The notes: generated by a model not told the origin, from the letters alone. A stretch of DNA of 64,000 nt from Candidatus Harpocratesius repetitus (GCA_021498095.1 JAIZWK010000001.1:3225450-3289449); one strand, 5' to 3'. Shown: positions 33,683 through 43,900, counted from the first letter of the stretch. Numbers and translations are program-made.

Positions 33683-35239
33683 TTAAATTGCTGCTTTTTT
33701 CGCTTGATCCGCCATTGCATCTTTATCGCGAGCTAATTGAACTTCTTCTTCGCTTAGTTGCTGTTCTCGCTGAGATTGTAAAGCTTCATATTCTTCTTCT
33801 GTCAATCCAGCCCGTCGAATAGCTTCTAATCTTAATATTTCTTCTAATTTTGCATTCTTCGTAATGCGGATAATGTATGAGATCAGTGGAATTAATAATA
33901 CTAAAGGAATGATAATAGACCATGATCCTTCATATATTTGCAATTCCACACTCTTCAAAATTGAATCTGGAGCACCAATTAGGTTAAAGAATTGGTAAGG
34001 ATGGACACTTGCCCAAGCCATTGCAGTAATAATTATAATACGAACAAACATATTAACTATAGTAGAAAACACCAAACGAGATGATTTTGGAGCTGAAGAA
34101 GAAGCAGTTAATGCTGCTTTAGCTTCAGGATCTTGTTTGAAAAGTTTATCTAAATAGTTTGCAATTTTTCGAGTATCGCGCATAGCTCCCATTATTTTTG
34201 CTTCTTCTCGCTCAGCTTTCTTTTTGCGAATTAATTCAGCAACATATGAAAAACCAACCTGCTCTCCTGATTCGGACATTAAAGAATGAAGCGATAAGCG
34301 TTCCTTTTCTTGTTTTTGTCGCTCTCGTTCCTCTTGAGAAAGACTTGCACGAGCTTCCATTTTTAATTCTCGTTTTCGTTCTTCAATCGCTTTTATTCTT
34401 GCAATTGCTTTCTGGGCTTCAATGTGCATTACTTCAATTTGATGATTTAATCTTTCTTCGCGCTCTATTGATGGACGTGTTACTTTATCGACATAAGCTA
34501 ATTGAAACACAAATTCCAAATAAGCAAATTCTAACACTGCTACTAAAAATATATCAGTACTAAGAAATTCCCATAATGAAAGTTGAGATATATCTAAAAA
34601 TATCCCGCTGTAGAGCAAATCATGAAAAACTATATCTTGAAACCACTGGGGTAATGAAGTAACTGAGATACCAAATAATTGTAGAAGAGACACTAATTGC
34701 AAGATAAATAGAGGAATGGCAATTACTGCATTCAAGAATAATATTACTTTTACACTGTCACCAGGATTACTGGTTATTGCACCTCGAAGTGCATAATAAA
34801 ACATGGCAATAACAAGAATTTGAAGTCCAATAAAATAAAGATCACTAGAAATTGCGGCGAAAAGATCACTTAATCCTTGTGTCGCTTGCTCAATCGTTGG
34901 TGATGTTGTAGAAATAGAAGTATCAACGAATGTAAATTTAAACCATCGACCAACTAAATTCTGGAAAATATTAAAACTTAAAGTGCTATAAAAAGAAGAA
35001 TTAAGCCCAAAAAGAGTCAAAATTCCTAATCCAACAAAATATAAACCGGACATCAAATAAAATAAAAGAATATATAATAAAAAGGCGAAAATGTCTCTTA
35101 ACATCCCAATAATACTGAGTACATTGATAATATTATAAATTTTGGGATTATAGATATGAGATAATACTGTCAATAACAAAGCCAGTAATGCCACACTACT
35201 GACTCGAAGAGTTAATAAAAGATAATTGCGCTCTGCCAT
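33683..35239 (-). CDS. Polytopic membrane protein with cytoplasmic coiled coil (MoxR-cluster associated)
   Basis: 518 residues. Roughly six to seven membrane segments occupy residues ~5-250. A strongly charged coiled coil follows (~255-325, EEREERL-type heptads such as IEAQKAIARIKAIEERKREL), then two more membrane segments (~390-415, ~435-458) and a Glu/Gln-rich C-terminal helix (EEYEALQSQREQQLSEEEVQ). No enzyme motif is seen. It lies 33 bp downstream of the DUF58 gene, so it is the last gene of the split MoxR/DUF58 cluster. Function unknown; a scaffold linking the vWA protein to the membrane is a guess. Confidence 0.7.
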   Translation of the reverse strand: MAERNYLLLTLRVSSVALLALLLTVLSHIYNPKIYNIINVLSIIGMLRDIFAFLLYILLFYLMSGLYFVGLGILTLFGLNSSFYSTLSFNIFQNLVGRWFKFTFVDTSISTTSPTIEQATQGLSDLFAAISSDLYFIGLQILVIAMFYYALRGAITSNPGDSVKVILFLNAVIAIPLFILQLVSLLQLFGISVTSLPQWFQDIVFHDLLYSGIFLDISQLSLWEFLSTDIFLVAVLEFAYLEFVFQLAYVDKVTRPSIEREERLNHQIEVMHIEAQKAIARIKAIEERKRELKMEARASLSQEERERQKQEKERLSLHSLMSESGEQVGFSYVAELIRKKKAEREEAKIMGAMRDTRKIANYLDKLFKQDPEAKAALTASSSAPKSSRLVFSTIVNMFVRIIIITAMAWASVHPYQFFNLIGAPDSILKSVELQIYEGSWSIIIPLVLLIPLISYIIRITKNAKLEEILRLEAIRRAGLTEEEYEALQSQREQQLSEEEVQLARDKDAMADQAKKAAI

Positions 35240-35272
35240 GTTTTTTTTCCTCCATTTCCATTTCTGTATAAA

Positions 35273-36601
35273 TTAATCTGCCTTCCCTTTCTGTTTTGCA
35301 TTTTGATATTGATTTACAATAACATCGAACATATCATCTGGCGCCACCGATATCACTGGAACCAGTAATTTCTGGCAATCTTTACGTACTTGCAACACAT
35401 GCAACATCATTTCTTCTGAAATTGCTTCAGCTAAAGCTTTATCAATATATGACAACTCTAATTCGTGAATTTCAAACCAAGGACTGAATGGTGCCACTAC
35501 AACCACAGCATGACCATATGATTTTAACTTACGAACCGCTGCAATAATATCAACACCTGCAACCTCTAAGTCTGTAATAAGAAATACCAAACTACGTTTG
35601 TCGAAATTCCTGCTAAATTCTTCCATACTCCAGAAGATTTCTTTAGCTCCTTTCGGACTTATTTCTCCCAAAAAGGTAATAATATCATAATAATGAGAGC
35701 GTTTTTGAGATGGGGGCAACCATCGAAAATGCTGCCTATCAGAAAAAGTGCACACACCAACTTGGTCTTTTTGTTCCATGGCTAACTTTGCTAATAACAT
35801 ACCGGACTTAATTGCATATTCAAATTTAGTCGCATCTACTGCACCGCCGCCCATGGATTCACTTGAATCTATCAAAATAATAGTAGAAACATTACGTTCG
35901 CTTTCAAACTCCCGAACAATTAATTTTTGAAGTCGCATACTCGCTTTCCAGTCTATTAATCGATACTGATCTCCGGCGACATATTTTCTTAGATTTCGCA
36001 GCTCAGTTCCTGTTCCTTTCTGTTTTACTTGATGAACACCAAATGACATAGCCATAGCTCGCTTAGCTCCAAGTAATTCAAGAGCGCGAATTTCTTCATA
36101 GGGAGGATATATTACAATTTCAGTAAATGAATTCGGAACGGTTTTTTCCACTGCACTGAAACCTAATCTGTCACGAACTGTAATTTCTAAAGGCCCAAGT
36201 TCAAACTCACCTCGTACTCGAGGTGCAAGAATATAAGAAAATACAACGGTACTTTTTGGATCAATACGAGTACTGATATAGTTTTCACCCGCAACTAACC
36301 GAAAAGCTTCGGTGGGAAAATTGTCAAATATATCTAAGAAATCAAATCGAGTACCACCAGTATTAACGATACGAACTTTAACATGCATAAAGTCGTCTCG
36401 AAAGACACGCTTGTTATCGATTTCTCTAGTAACTTGTAATTCTTCAACATTCATAGAAGATTCGAATGCAGGCATCGAAATTAAAGTTGCAAATAAGAAA
36501 AATGCACCGCAGAGAATTAAGAAATGATTATGAAAACTCAATCCTGCTGAAATCAAAAATGCGGCTAAAATAATTAACGAACGACCTTTCCCACCCAGCA
36601 C
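35273..36601 (-). CDS. DUF58/vWA-domain membrane protein
   Basis: 442 residues. Two short N-terminal membrane helices (~8-40) precede a beta-rich domain and then the DUF58 signature LRNLRKYVAGDQYRLIDWKA followed by a vWA MIDAS (IDSSESM). DUF58 proteins are the usual partners of MoxR AAA+ ATPases and probably present the substrate for remodelling. The start is GTG 36601 with GAGG 12 nt upstream. Its expected partner, moxR, lies on the same strand about 7.4 kb upstream; the MITE, the module A copy, IS607 debris and the helicase are inserted between them. So the gene may have lost its original promoter; the new upstream DNA is MITE copy 2, ending 130 bp before the start. Confidence 0.88.
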   Translation of the reverse strand: MLGGKGRSLIILAAFLISAGLSFHNHFLILCGAFFLFATLISMPAFESSMNVEELQVTREIDNKRVFRDDFMHVKVRIVNTGGTRFDFLDIFDNFPTEAFRLVAGENYISTRIDPKSTVVFSYILAPRVRGEFELGPLEITVRDRLGFSAVEKTVPNSFTEIVIYPPYEEIRALELLGAKRAMAMSFGVHQVKQKGTGTELRNLRKYVAGDQYRLIDWKASMRLQKLIVREFESERNVSTIILIDSSESMGGGAVDATKFEYAIKSGMLLAKLAMEQKDQVGVCTFSDRQHFRWLPPSQKRSHYYDIITFLGEISPKGAKEIFWSMEEFSRNFDKRSLVFLITDLEVAGVDIIAAVRKLKSYGHAVVVVAPFSPWFEIHELELSYIDKALAEAISEEMMLHVLQVRKDCQKLLVPVISVAPDDMFDVIVNQYQNAKQKGKAD

Positions 36602-36730
36602 GGTTTATTCATCCTCTTATTAGGAATTCTTTCGTATATGATTATATGATTTATGATTGTTGCTTGACTGAACCTATAAATTTGATCATATACGTATAAC
36701 GTAAGATAGGTTAATGTAACTTAAATAACT

Positions 36731-37041
36731 TGAGGGTATTTTAAATTTCAAAAATTCGAAGTTTTTCATTTTATCATCTTAATTCTCCCGACTCAAATCT
36801 AAAATATCCTTCCTTTTTTTTGTCGATTTTACCAAGGTGCCAAATTCAAAATATGCAAATCAAAAATTATAATAATCGACATCAGATTGAAGAATTTATA
36901 AACAGGATGGTAAATTTTTAATAAATTCTTTGAAAAAATCGAGTTCGACAAAAAAAGAATTAAGATATTTCAGATTTAAGTCGGAAATATATAAATGATA
37001 TTCAAAAAAGCGTTTAAATTAAAAAAGATAAAATATCCTCA
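36731..37041. mobile_element. MITE-like element, copy 2
   Basis: 311-bp second copy of the element at 13879-14192, in the same orientation, with the same terminal inverted repeats (TGAGGGTATTTT ... AAAATATCCTCA). It differs by scattered point changes and a few small indels. Flanks differ from copy 1 (left AACT, right TAAA), so both were independently inserted. It lies at the left edge of the foreign segment that splits the MoxR/DUF58 cluster. It carries no open frame. Confidence 0.75.
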
Positions 37042-37065
37042 TAAAGCAATCTTGTATATAAAAAT

Positions 37066-38016
37066 TTACATTATCAATTCATAACCGCTTTTTAATTTAA
37101 ATTTAGGCCGAAAGTTTTTTGCCCACCTTATAAATCGCTCCCGCAATTCCTTATCTTTAATCTGCTCCGCAGCAATTAACGCATAGTCCATAAATTTAAT
37201 CCGCTCTGCGGTCCACGTAGTTTCAAACCCGTATTCTTCAAAAAATAGCTTCTCCCACTCCTTATAACGCTCGATATTCTTCTGCTTTCGGGGATGGATG
37301 AACGAATCAAAATCATACATAAATTCTTCGCTGTTTTCAAACTGGGTGCAGTCCCAAAATTCAATCGGCAGAAATGAAATGTGAGGTATATGAGGAAGAT
37401 TTGAAATGTTAATCCATAATTCAGGATTATAGGTAAATTCAATCGGAATCTCTTTTACTTCCCGCAAACTCCATAATTCCAATTTTTCTAATGAGAGGCA
37501 GAAAGCCCAGTTTATGGGAATCTGCTTCATGCGGTGCTTTCCGTCATTTTTCGGCGGCAGCGTAATTTTTTCACCATCGAACATATTTTCATAACGCTCG
37601 TTATAAAAATCTTCATGAATCGAGATATTGCGCAGTCGATAGCAGTGGGCGAAATCTATATTGTAGTCGTCTAAAACGGCAGTTAGAGTTCTGAATTCCC
37701 GTAAATATTGGTATTGGTCACACTTTAGGGGGATTTTAATATTCGAAAATCTAGAAATGCGAATATATTCTATTTTAGGCGGCCATTTAACCACCCGCAG
37801 CTGATTTTTTCCAAATATTACGATTTCTCTGCAGTTGGTAAAGGCTGAAAAATCTGCTTCATTATTGGGAAATATGCAGCTATATGCTTCTAATTTATAT
37901 ACTTTATCAACATCTTTCCAATTTTTAACATCAAAATCCTGCCTAACCAGTGTTAATACTAATTTATCATTATAAACATGGCTGTATCTCACATATTTTG
38001 GATTTTCATTATGCAT
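37066..38016 (-). CDS. LRR-like protein of duplicated module, copy A
   Basis: 316 residues, not recognised as a named family. Short periodic strand/turn segments (LEAYSCIFP, CREIVIFGKNQLRVVKWPP, IEYIRISRFSNIKIP, LEKLELWSLREVKEIP) resemble an irregular leucine-rich or similar solenoid. A C-terminal charged helical region (ERYKEWEKLFFEEYG, then LIAAEQIKDKELRERF) closes it. Copy B at 57332-58267 is almost identical from about residue 95 on but clearly diverged in the N-terminal ~90 residues. This gene is intact although the large gene upstream of it is broken. Base composition is richer in G+C than host genes. It starts ~105 bp after the large gene's stop. Confidence 0.7.
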   Translation of the reverse strand: MHNENPKYVRYSHVYNDKLVLTLVRQDFDVKNWKDVDKVYKLEAYSCIFPNNEADFSAFTNCREIVIFGKNQLRVVKWPPKIEYIRISRFSNIKIPLKCDQYQYLREFRTLTAVLDDYNIDFAHCYRLRNISIHEDFYNERYENMFDGEKITLPPKNDGKHRMKQIPINWAFCLSLEKLELWSLREVKEIPIEFTYNPELWINISNLPHIPHISFLPIEFWDCTQFENSEEFMYDFDSFIHPRKQKNIERYKEWEKLFFEEYGFETTWTAERIKFMDYALIAAEQIKDKELRERFIRWAKNFRPKFKLKSGYELIM

Positions 38017-38121
38017 AATGCTTCATCCACTTTTTTTTTCATTTACCTTTATTTTCTTATCCAATGTATATAAAAAAAAACGATATTAAAAAATTAACCC
38101 ACTCTTCGGCGAACTTATTTT

Positions 38122-40007
38122 TTATCCGACAAATCCCTCAATCGACTCTAAATATGCATCAAAACTATTCATGGCACTTTCATCGGCATATTCTTCGTAG
38201 TATAAGCGCATCTCGTTTTTGTACTTCAAAAAGTATGCAAAGCACTGCTGCAGCATCAACAACTGCGAGTTTGAGTTGAATATGCTAACGGGATTTTCAA
38301 TCTGTGCGTACCATCGGTCGAGTCGGGAGTCAAATTGAATGTTGCCGTTCTCATCCAAAGTGGGAACGAAGTATTCAATTGATTTCTTATCACTTATTAT
38401 AATTGTTATTGTTTCACCTTTAACGCCGAATGCCTTGATGATACCCTCGAGTCGGTTCCATGTGGCAATGTATGCATTACTAACACCACCTTTTCCTTTC
38501 ATCATCAATTTGATATCATTGTAAAATCTTTTCTTTTTTAAATTTGAATCTTTTAAATCCTGCTCGGATGAATGCAGTGTATACTGTTCGTAAACCCACT
38601 TTGCCAGCACGGCCACCACATCTCGGATGCTGGAGCCTTGAAATTCGGCAAGATTGCGGAGGTTGAAAAAGGCTCGACAGTCTTCAAGTTCAATCAGCAC
38701 CATTTTAGCGGCGTCTCCACCAATTTTCTCTTTCATCATATCAGTAAATGTATTAATACCATCTTGATTTTCAAATATGTTTATCATGGATAAGCCGTTC
38801 TGGAAGGCCGTCCAAACCTTGCGCGCCTTTTCTGTATAATATTCGATATCCTCTGCATCCGCTCCATGCATTCCCACGCCGTAAATACCGGGATACCGCC
38901 AATTCACCGCACTGCCGTCTGCTCCAATTAAGTTCAGCATATTCTCAAATACCAGAAAATCCATAACGAAGCGCTCAATTCCATTATTTATATCGGGTCT
39001 ATTGGTTTTATAATATTCTCTTTTAACCGGGTCCCACAAATCTATGGAAAACTGCGGGATTATCATGGAATAGGGCGAAGGCGTGGTAGGGACAATGTCT
39101 TTAACGGCATCTGAAATGGGGGTGCCGAGTTGGAAAAATTTAATTTTATGTTCTTCGTCATTTTGAATTTGACCGACCATACTTCCGAACACCAGCACTT
39201 CTCTGCCGGAACCTATTACTTCGCTTTTAGCCATTCCGAATTGTATGAAATTAGCAATAAAGGCGTTTTTTTTGGCACCGATAATGATAACTGGGTCGGG
39301 AAGGGCGCTGGGGGGCACGTAGTAGTGATGATCATCGACTACTTTTTCGCTTAGATAGTTTTTAACTCTATCTTGATCTGGAAATTCTAAATTATTTTGA
39401 ACAAGATAATCGATAGTTGAGCGAAATGCTTCGATATTGGTAAAAAGGGATGCCAAAGAAATCCAAGCTGCCTGCATCAGCTCCTATTCGTGAATTTGGG
39501 ATGAAGAAAGCAAAGAACCAATACTATACAATTTTGATTCTTTAATAAATTGTAAATATTCGCTGTATCCAAGTCTTTTCTGCAAAAATTGGGTCAAATA
39601 ATCAGCAGCACCTCCAAGATTAACTGCAATTTTATGATCAGTATAAGCACCTGCATCTTGGGAAATTTTGCTGATTCTACTTAAAATATTTTTAATTCGC
39701 TTAATTCCCCAATAATTCCATACTAATGTTTTCAAATCGAGAAATGTTTTTATATTGTGGACAATCCGCCAGTATTTACTTGCCTCATCTGCTTCAAACA
39801 ATTCCTTTATTTCGCTGATATATTTCAATCCATCTAAGGATTCATCGAAAAAGTGCTCTTTTAATTCTGTGCCGGTGCCGGGAAGGTCTTTATCCAAGCG
39901 TTAAAATCAAAAAATAAGTCTCTAAGCTGCTCTGCAATATCGGGAACATTCTTATAAATATTTTTTAATGATGTTCTAATTCTTTGTAAGCCTGATTTAA
40001 AATTCAA
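38122..40007 (-). pseudogene. Large protein of duplicated module, copy A, broken twice
   Basis: The counterpart of the open gene at 58417-60336. Two lesions are visible. (1) Near 39895-39899 one T is missing relative to copy B (GCT TGG against GCT TTG GAT), shifting the frame between the first ~36 residues (40007-39898) and the rest. (2) An amber codon at 39486-39484 replaces the TGG of copy B (QIHE-stop-ELM against QIHEWELM). The two following segments (39897-39487, 39477-38122) are otherwise open. Its likely TTG start at 40007 overlaps the end of the membrane-protein gene by 11 nt, showing that the module is translationally coupled. I do not recognise the family. Confidence 0.75.
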
Positions 40008-41205
40008 TTGAAGTTGATATTCGATGTGAACGCGCTTGGCTGAGATGCGTGAGTTGATAGATGAGATTGTGGTAAAACTTTATAGATTGAAAGCGAAAAG
40101 CACGATGAAAGGTTTGCAGTGTGAAGGTATAGAGAATGGAAATCTGTTCTGAATCCACATATTGAATAATTTTTGCTTGCAAACTGTGATCATACAAAAC
40201 CGATTTTGATGAAAAAAGAGTAAACAGTTCAAATGGTTTATGATGATGGCGGATTAGAAACGATCTTATTAATAATTCCATTAAAATAATTGCGCAGAAG
40301 AAACCACAAAATAATCCTATCAACCAATTTCGCAGAATTGATTGTGAGAAAGAATAAAAAATTAATCCGATGCCCAATCCAATGATAAAGAAAAGCGAAG
40401 AAAATGAACGGAAAATCCCAATCCATAAAGATCGACCATTCCTAATCTCACAAATTGATTGCTGACCTGCATTACCTTGAATAACATTCATCAATCCTTC
40501 GAATGTAAGTGCTTCAAATCGGTAATGAGGAAATTCAGCTTCGATTACTGACTGCAGTATTGTTAAAGCTTCATCGGTCTTTCGCAAAAATTTCAGCATT
40601 TTCCCCCGATTGGGTGCATTTAATCTCTTAGTAATAATAAAATGATAGGAAAAATCCCTCGGATTCCTACTTCCATCCAGTGAAATCCGTATGGTTAGGG
40701 GTATATTGTGCCACATTTGATATAAACGCCGCATTAGATCAGCAAAATTCGGGCGAATATGAACACTGGTGGCAGACAATTTATATCCCGCATGAATAAA
40801 GCAGATTCCTGTTCTCAAATTCTGCATGATGAGAAAAGAGTGAATAAAGTTGTATTCATCGAATTCTACAGGTGGTATTGTTCCGATAAGTAGGTGATCG
40901 GGGTGCATCAATTTTCTGGAGCCATTATAGGGGGTGGTGCGAACATGTCGGGAATTATCGTAGTACCAAAGCAGAAGCCACATGATTTCAGCACACAGCC
41001 AAGGTATTAATAGGCTTGAATCTTGATTGATTAAAGCAGAGATAACACCCAAAGTTGCAAAAATAATGAATCCAATTAATGCGGTAATGGTATGGGTTCG
41101 CAGTTGGGGGCGGTTAATATCCGTAAATACTTTAGACGAGAATGGGATAATTTGAGGGTTTTTTACAGGCATATAATTGTGAATGATTGAGTTATTTAAA
41201 TCCAA
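39997..41205 (-). CDS. Membrane protein of the accessory module, 402 aa
   Basis: 402 residues with four predicted membrane helices in two pairs: ~40-60 and 64-82 (TALIGFIIFATLGVISALI, then LLIPWLCAEIMWLLLWYY), and ~270-315 (SLFFIIGLGIGLIFYSF, then LIGLFCGFFCAIILMELLI). Between them is a ~180-residue soluble domain with alternating strands and helices (IPPVEFDEYNFIHSFLI, DFSYHFIITKRL, KTDEALTILQSVIEAEFPHY), plus a C-terminal ~85-residue domain. I do not recognise the family. Its stop overlaps the start of the broken large gene, so both belong to one operon. Copy B of the module lacks it. Confidence 0.6.
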   Translation of the reverse strand: MDLNNSIIHNYMPVKNPQIIPFSSKVFTDINRPQLRTHTITALIGFIIFATLGVISALINQDSSLLIPWLCAEIMWLLLWYYDNSRHVRTTPYNGSRKLMHPDHLLIGTIPPVEFDEYNFIHSFLIMQNLRTGICFIHAGYKLSATSVHIRPNFADLMRRLYQMWHNIPLTIRISLDGSRNPRDFSYHFIITKRLNAPNRGKMLKFLRKTDEALTILQSVIEAEFPHYRFEALTFEGLMNVIQGNAGQQSICEIRNGRSLWIGIFRSFSSLFFIIGLGIGLIFYSFSQSILRNWLIGLFCGFFCAIILMELLIRSFLIRHHHKPFELFTLFSSKSVLYDHSLQAKIIQYVDSEQISILYTFTLQTFHRAFRFQSIKFYHNLIYQLTHLSQARSHRISTSIEF

Positions 41206-41241
41206 AAATATAGTTTTGAGATGATTAATGAAAAAATTGAT

Positions 41242-41943
41242 CTAACAACAAAAAGCGGCTAAATTCCTTGTCAACTTGCTCAAAATTCTTTCCGAATCCC
41301 TCCTAACATACCTCTCGATAATGGCATCAATTCTTTCCCGCTCTTTCTCTTCTCTATCGTAGCCTTTCGCCTGAAGCGCCCGCAGTTGATACAATTTGCC
41401 CGAAAACGACGCAATCAGCGCCATCAAATCCGTCACCAGCTGTTCCTCCAAAGAAGTGTTCAATCCACGCTCCACCTCGATAATCGGCACATCGCAAATC
41501 CCGCAAACATATTCGAGAAATGGAAACCCGAATCTTGTGTGCCGATCCTTATAGGCAATCAGCACCCGTGCCACCTTCCTCTGCTCAATTTGCTTCAGCA
41601 GCCGCCACAACCCTAGGCGCATCGGATTCAGCCCCGAGCCGTATTCTTTAATAATTTTTAATGGTGTTTCATCATCGAAATGCTCCTTATAATATTTTTT
41701 CAAGCGTTCGACCTGTCTGTCAAGATTTCCATCCTTTTTCTGCTTGGACGATGAAACACGGGCGTAAATATAGGTCGATTTTACAGTTTCCTCCGCTTGT
41801 TGGCATGGTAGATTAACCAATTCGGGCAGAAAATCCGCCAACTGTTCGCATGAATACCGTCGGTGATTTCCAAATGTCCTTTTAGGAACGAGGTATCCTT
41901 TTCTATCCCATCTGCGCAGAGTTGCATGAGTAACTCCAAGACG
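41242..41943 (-). pseudogene. IS607-family serine recombinase, N-terminus truncated
   Basis: The frame encodes a MerR-type HTH (LGVTHATLRRWDRKGYL, then NHRRY) followed by the IS607 catalytic domain: YARVSSSK with the active-site serine, then GLNPMRLGLWRLLKQIEQRK, YKDRHTRFGFPFLEYV and a C-terminal helix. The catalytic domain is complete. But the HTH has no start codon: upstream of it the sequence switches to the 71-bp repeat (41941-42011), and the frame meets TAA there. The relic at 61204 shows what was lost (MLTISETSRLLRV). The TTG at 41841 could still express a catalytic domain without HTH. No tnpB is nearby. G+C is higher than in host genes, fitting a mobile origin. Confidence 0.75.
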
Positions 41944-42011
41944 CTTGTATTTTTTTATTTTCTTTTTATCATTAAATTTCTTTACAAATTCTTTAAATTA
42001 ATAAGATAAAA
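41941..42011. repeat. 71-bp direct repeat, copy 1
   Basis: Identical over 71 bp to 43830-43900, beginning ACGCTTGTATTTTTTTATTT and ending TAAGATAAAA. The pair flanks a 1.8-kb segment holding the DEAD-box helicase. It abuts and replaces the 5' end of the IS607 recombinase gene. Confidence 0.85.
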
Positions 42012-42444
42012 AACTTCGATTTTAAGATGCATTAATAGATAATAAAAAACTTCGATTTTAAGATTGATTGGCCCGAAAATGCAATGAATAATATATCCAA
42101 ATTTGATTATTGATATGAATTGGAATAGTGACTAAGTTCTTTAGCTATTCTATATTATTAAGCTTAGTTTAATTTAATTAATAGATAAAAAGGTTGTATG
42201 GAAATAGATATTAAAAATCTCGAAAGTTGTTTAAAAATTAGTAGAAATGCTTTCATCTATTTCATTACTATAGTAAATCAAATAAACAATATTAATAACT
42301 AAAAAGTAAAATAATTCAATAAAATATATCAACCAATTTCATCAAATTTTAAAAAAGTTAAAAAAATAACCAAAAACAGAGAAATAATCCCCATTATCTT
42401 AATTCAAGATTAGGGCGATTTTTTACGCTTTTTAGGTAATTATC
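42012..42444. other. AT-rich gene-free spacer
   Basis: About 430 bp without a supportable gene. A 21-bp tandem repeat unit (AAAAAACTTCGATTTTAAGAT) occurs at about 42008-42028 and 42043-42063. A 34-codon ATG frame at 42198-42302 with an upstream AAAGG is too short to call. The 3' end must hold the helicase promoter; a T-rich tract (GATTTTTTACG) precedes its ATG. Confidence 0.5.
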
Positions 42445-43764
42445 ATGAACTTCTCAAATATGAATCTTATACCCCAACTTCTTGATGGATTAACATCAAT
42501 GAATATCGAAACACCAACAGAAATTCAAGCACAAGCTATTCCGAAAATTCTAGCAGACCCTCGTTCACATGTTATTGCTCAAGCTAAAACAGGATCAGGA
42601 AAAACTTTGGCATTTGCTATCCCTATTGTACAGTTATTGGATCGTAAAATAAAGCAAGTTCAAGCAGTTATAATTGTTCCAACTCGCGAATTATGTGTGC
42701 AGGTTAGCCAAGTAATTAACCAATTAAGTAGATATTCTACAATTATTACAGTTCAAGTTTATGGAGGTGTATCAATTAATCGTCAAATCCAAGAAATCGA
42801 AAAAGGTGCACAAATTATTGTAGCGACACCAGGAAGATTAATTGATATTTACAATCGAGGTAAACTTTCATTCAAAATGGTAAAGTTTGTTGTTTTGGAT
42901 GAAGCAGATCGTTGTTTAGACATGGGTTTTATGCCAGATATTGAATATCTACTCCTTGAAGCAATGCAAGGAGTGAATCCGCGCCTATTTTTATTTTCAG
43001 CAACCCTTTTTCATGCAATTCATCATTTAGTTTCGAAATTTACAAAAAATGAACATATTACAAAAATAAATGTTTCAGAAGATTCGCTTACAGTTGAAGA
43101 ATGCGATCAATTCTATTATCTCATACCTGAATTTCGAGATAAATATTATCACTTCGTTAGAATTTTCCAAAAAGAGCGCCCAAGACACTCTATTATTTTT
43201 GTCAATACAAAAAAAACCGCAGAATGGTTATATAATCGAATTTTGCAGGAACGAAAAATAAAGGGTCAATTTGAATTGATTAGCGGCAGTTTAACTCAGT
43301 TTAAACGGGAAAAAGTATTGCGACGATTTCGCTCTCATCAAATACAGCACTTAATCGCTACTGATGTAGCAGCCCGTGGTTTGGATATTAAAGGTATTTC
43401 CCATGTATTTAATTATGATATTCCAACTTTTGAAGAAAATTATGTACATCGTATTGGTAGAACAGCCAGAATTATTGGAAAAGATGGGAATGTAGCCAAA
43501 GGAACAGCAATTTCTTTAGTATTACAAGATGAACTTGCTTTACTCTCTCGAATTGAAGGATTCATGGAAAAAGATCTGCGCCAGCGACGGCTACCGAGGA
43601 GGAATCAAAATAATAGTCAATCACAAAGGTATTTTAGATCTCAAAAATCCAATAATTCTCGAAAATATAAAAATCCAAAGCATTTCAATAAAGGAGTGCA
43701 ATCAAGGAACGAGCAAACACCTAAAGAATCAGAAAAGCACCACAGACGAAATTTTCTCTATTAG
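42445..43764 (+). CDS. DEAD-box RNA helicase
   Basis: 439 residues with all helicase motifs in order: Q motif (FSNMNLIPQLLDGL, then PTEIQAQAIP), motif I AKTGSGKT, Ia PTREL, Ib TPGR, II VLDEADR (DEAD), III SAT, IV IIFVNTKK, V ATDVAARGLDI, VI HRIGRTAR. A basic, Asn/Arg/Ser-rich C-terminal tail (~60 residues) should aid RNA binding. It is the only plus-strand gene in this part of the minus-strand cluster and is bracketed by the 71-bp direct repeats, so it may have arrived as a unit. Its composition is AT-rich like the host, unlike the adjacent module. Confidence 0.95.
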   Translation: MNFSNMNLIPQLLDGLTSMNIETPTEIQAQAIPKILADPRSHVIAQAKTGSGKTLAFAIPIVQLLDRKIKQVQAVIIVPTRELCVQVSQVINQLSRYSTIITVQVYGGVSINRQIQEIEKGAQIIVATPGRLIDIYNRGKLSFKMVKFVVLDEADRCLDMGFMPDIEYLLLEAMQGVNPRLFLFSATLFHAIHHLVSKFTKNEHITKINVSEDSLTVEECDQFYYLIPEFRDKYYHFVRIFQKERPRHSIIFVNTKKTAEWLYNRILQERKIKGQFELISGSLTQFKREKVLRRFRSHQIQHLIATDVAARGLDIKGISHVFNYDIPTFEENYVHRIGRTARIIGKDGNVAKGTAISLVLQDELALLSRIEGFMEKDLRQRRLPRRNQNNSQSQRYFRSQKSNNSRKYKNPKHFNKGVQSRNEQTPKESEKHHRRNFLY

Positions 43765-43829
43765 AATATTATTTATTTATTAAAAATCAATTTCTACGAT
43801 TTTAAATTTAGATTTTATTAATAATTCAT

Positions 43830-43900
43830 ACGCTTGTATTTTTTTATTTTCTTTTTATCATTAAATTTCTTTACAAATTCTTTAAATTAATAAGATAAAA
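43830..43900. repeat. 71-bp direct repeat, copy 2
   Basis: Exact second copy of 41941-42011, in the same orientation, 66 bp after the helicase stop. Only the first and last bases of the unit border different sequence, so the duplication is recent or under selection. Confidence 0.85.

Noticed and set aside
27664-39486. TAG recoding (pyrrolysine) as an explanation for in-frame ambers in the transposase, module A and the IS607 relic
   Set aside because: TAG ends several clearly normal genes here (1182, 5234, 19231, 21056, 43764, 62944), and all three in-frame ambers are in decaying or mobile sequence; intact module B has TGG at the site.
42012-42444. Replication origin in the AT-rich spacer
   Set aside because: No origin recognition box or clustered inverted repeats were seen, and the Orc1/Cdc6-like gene is 26 kb away.
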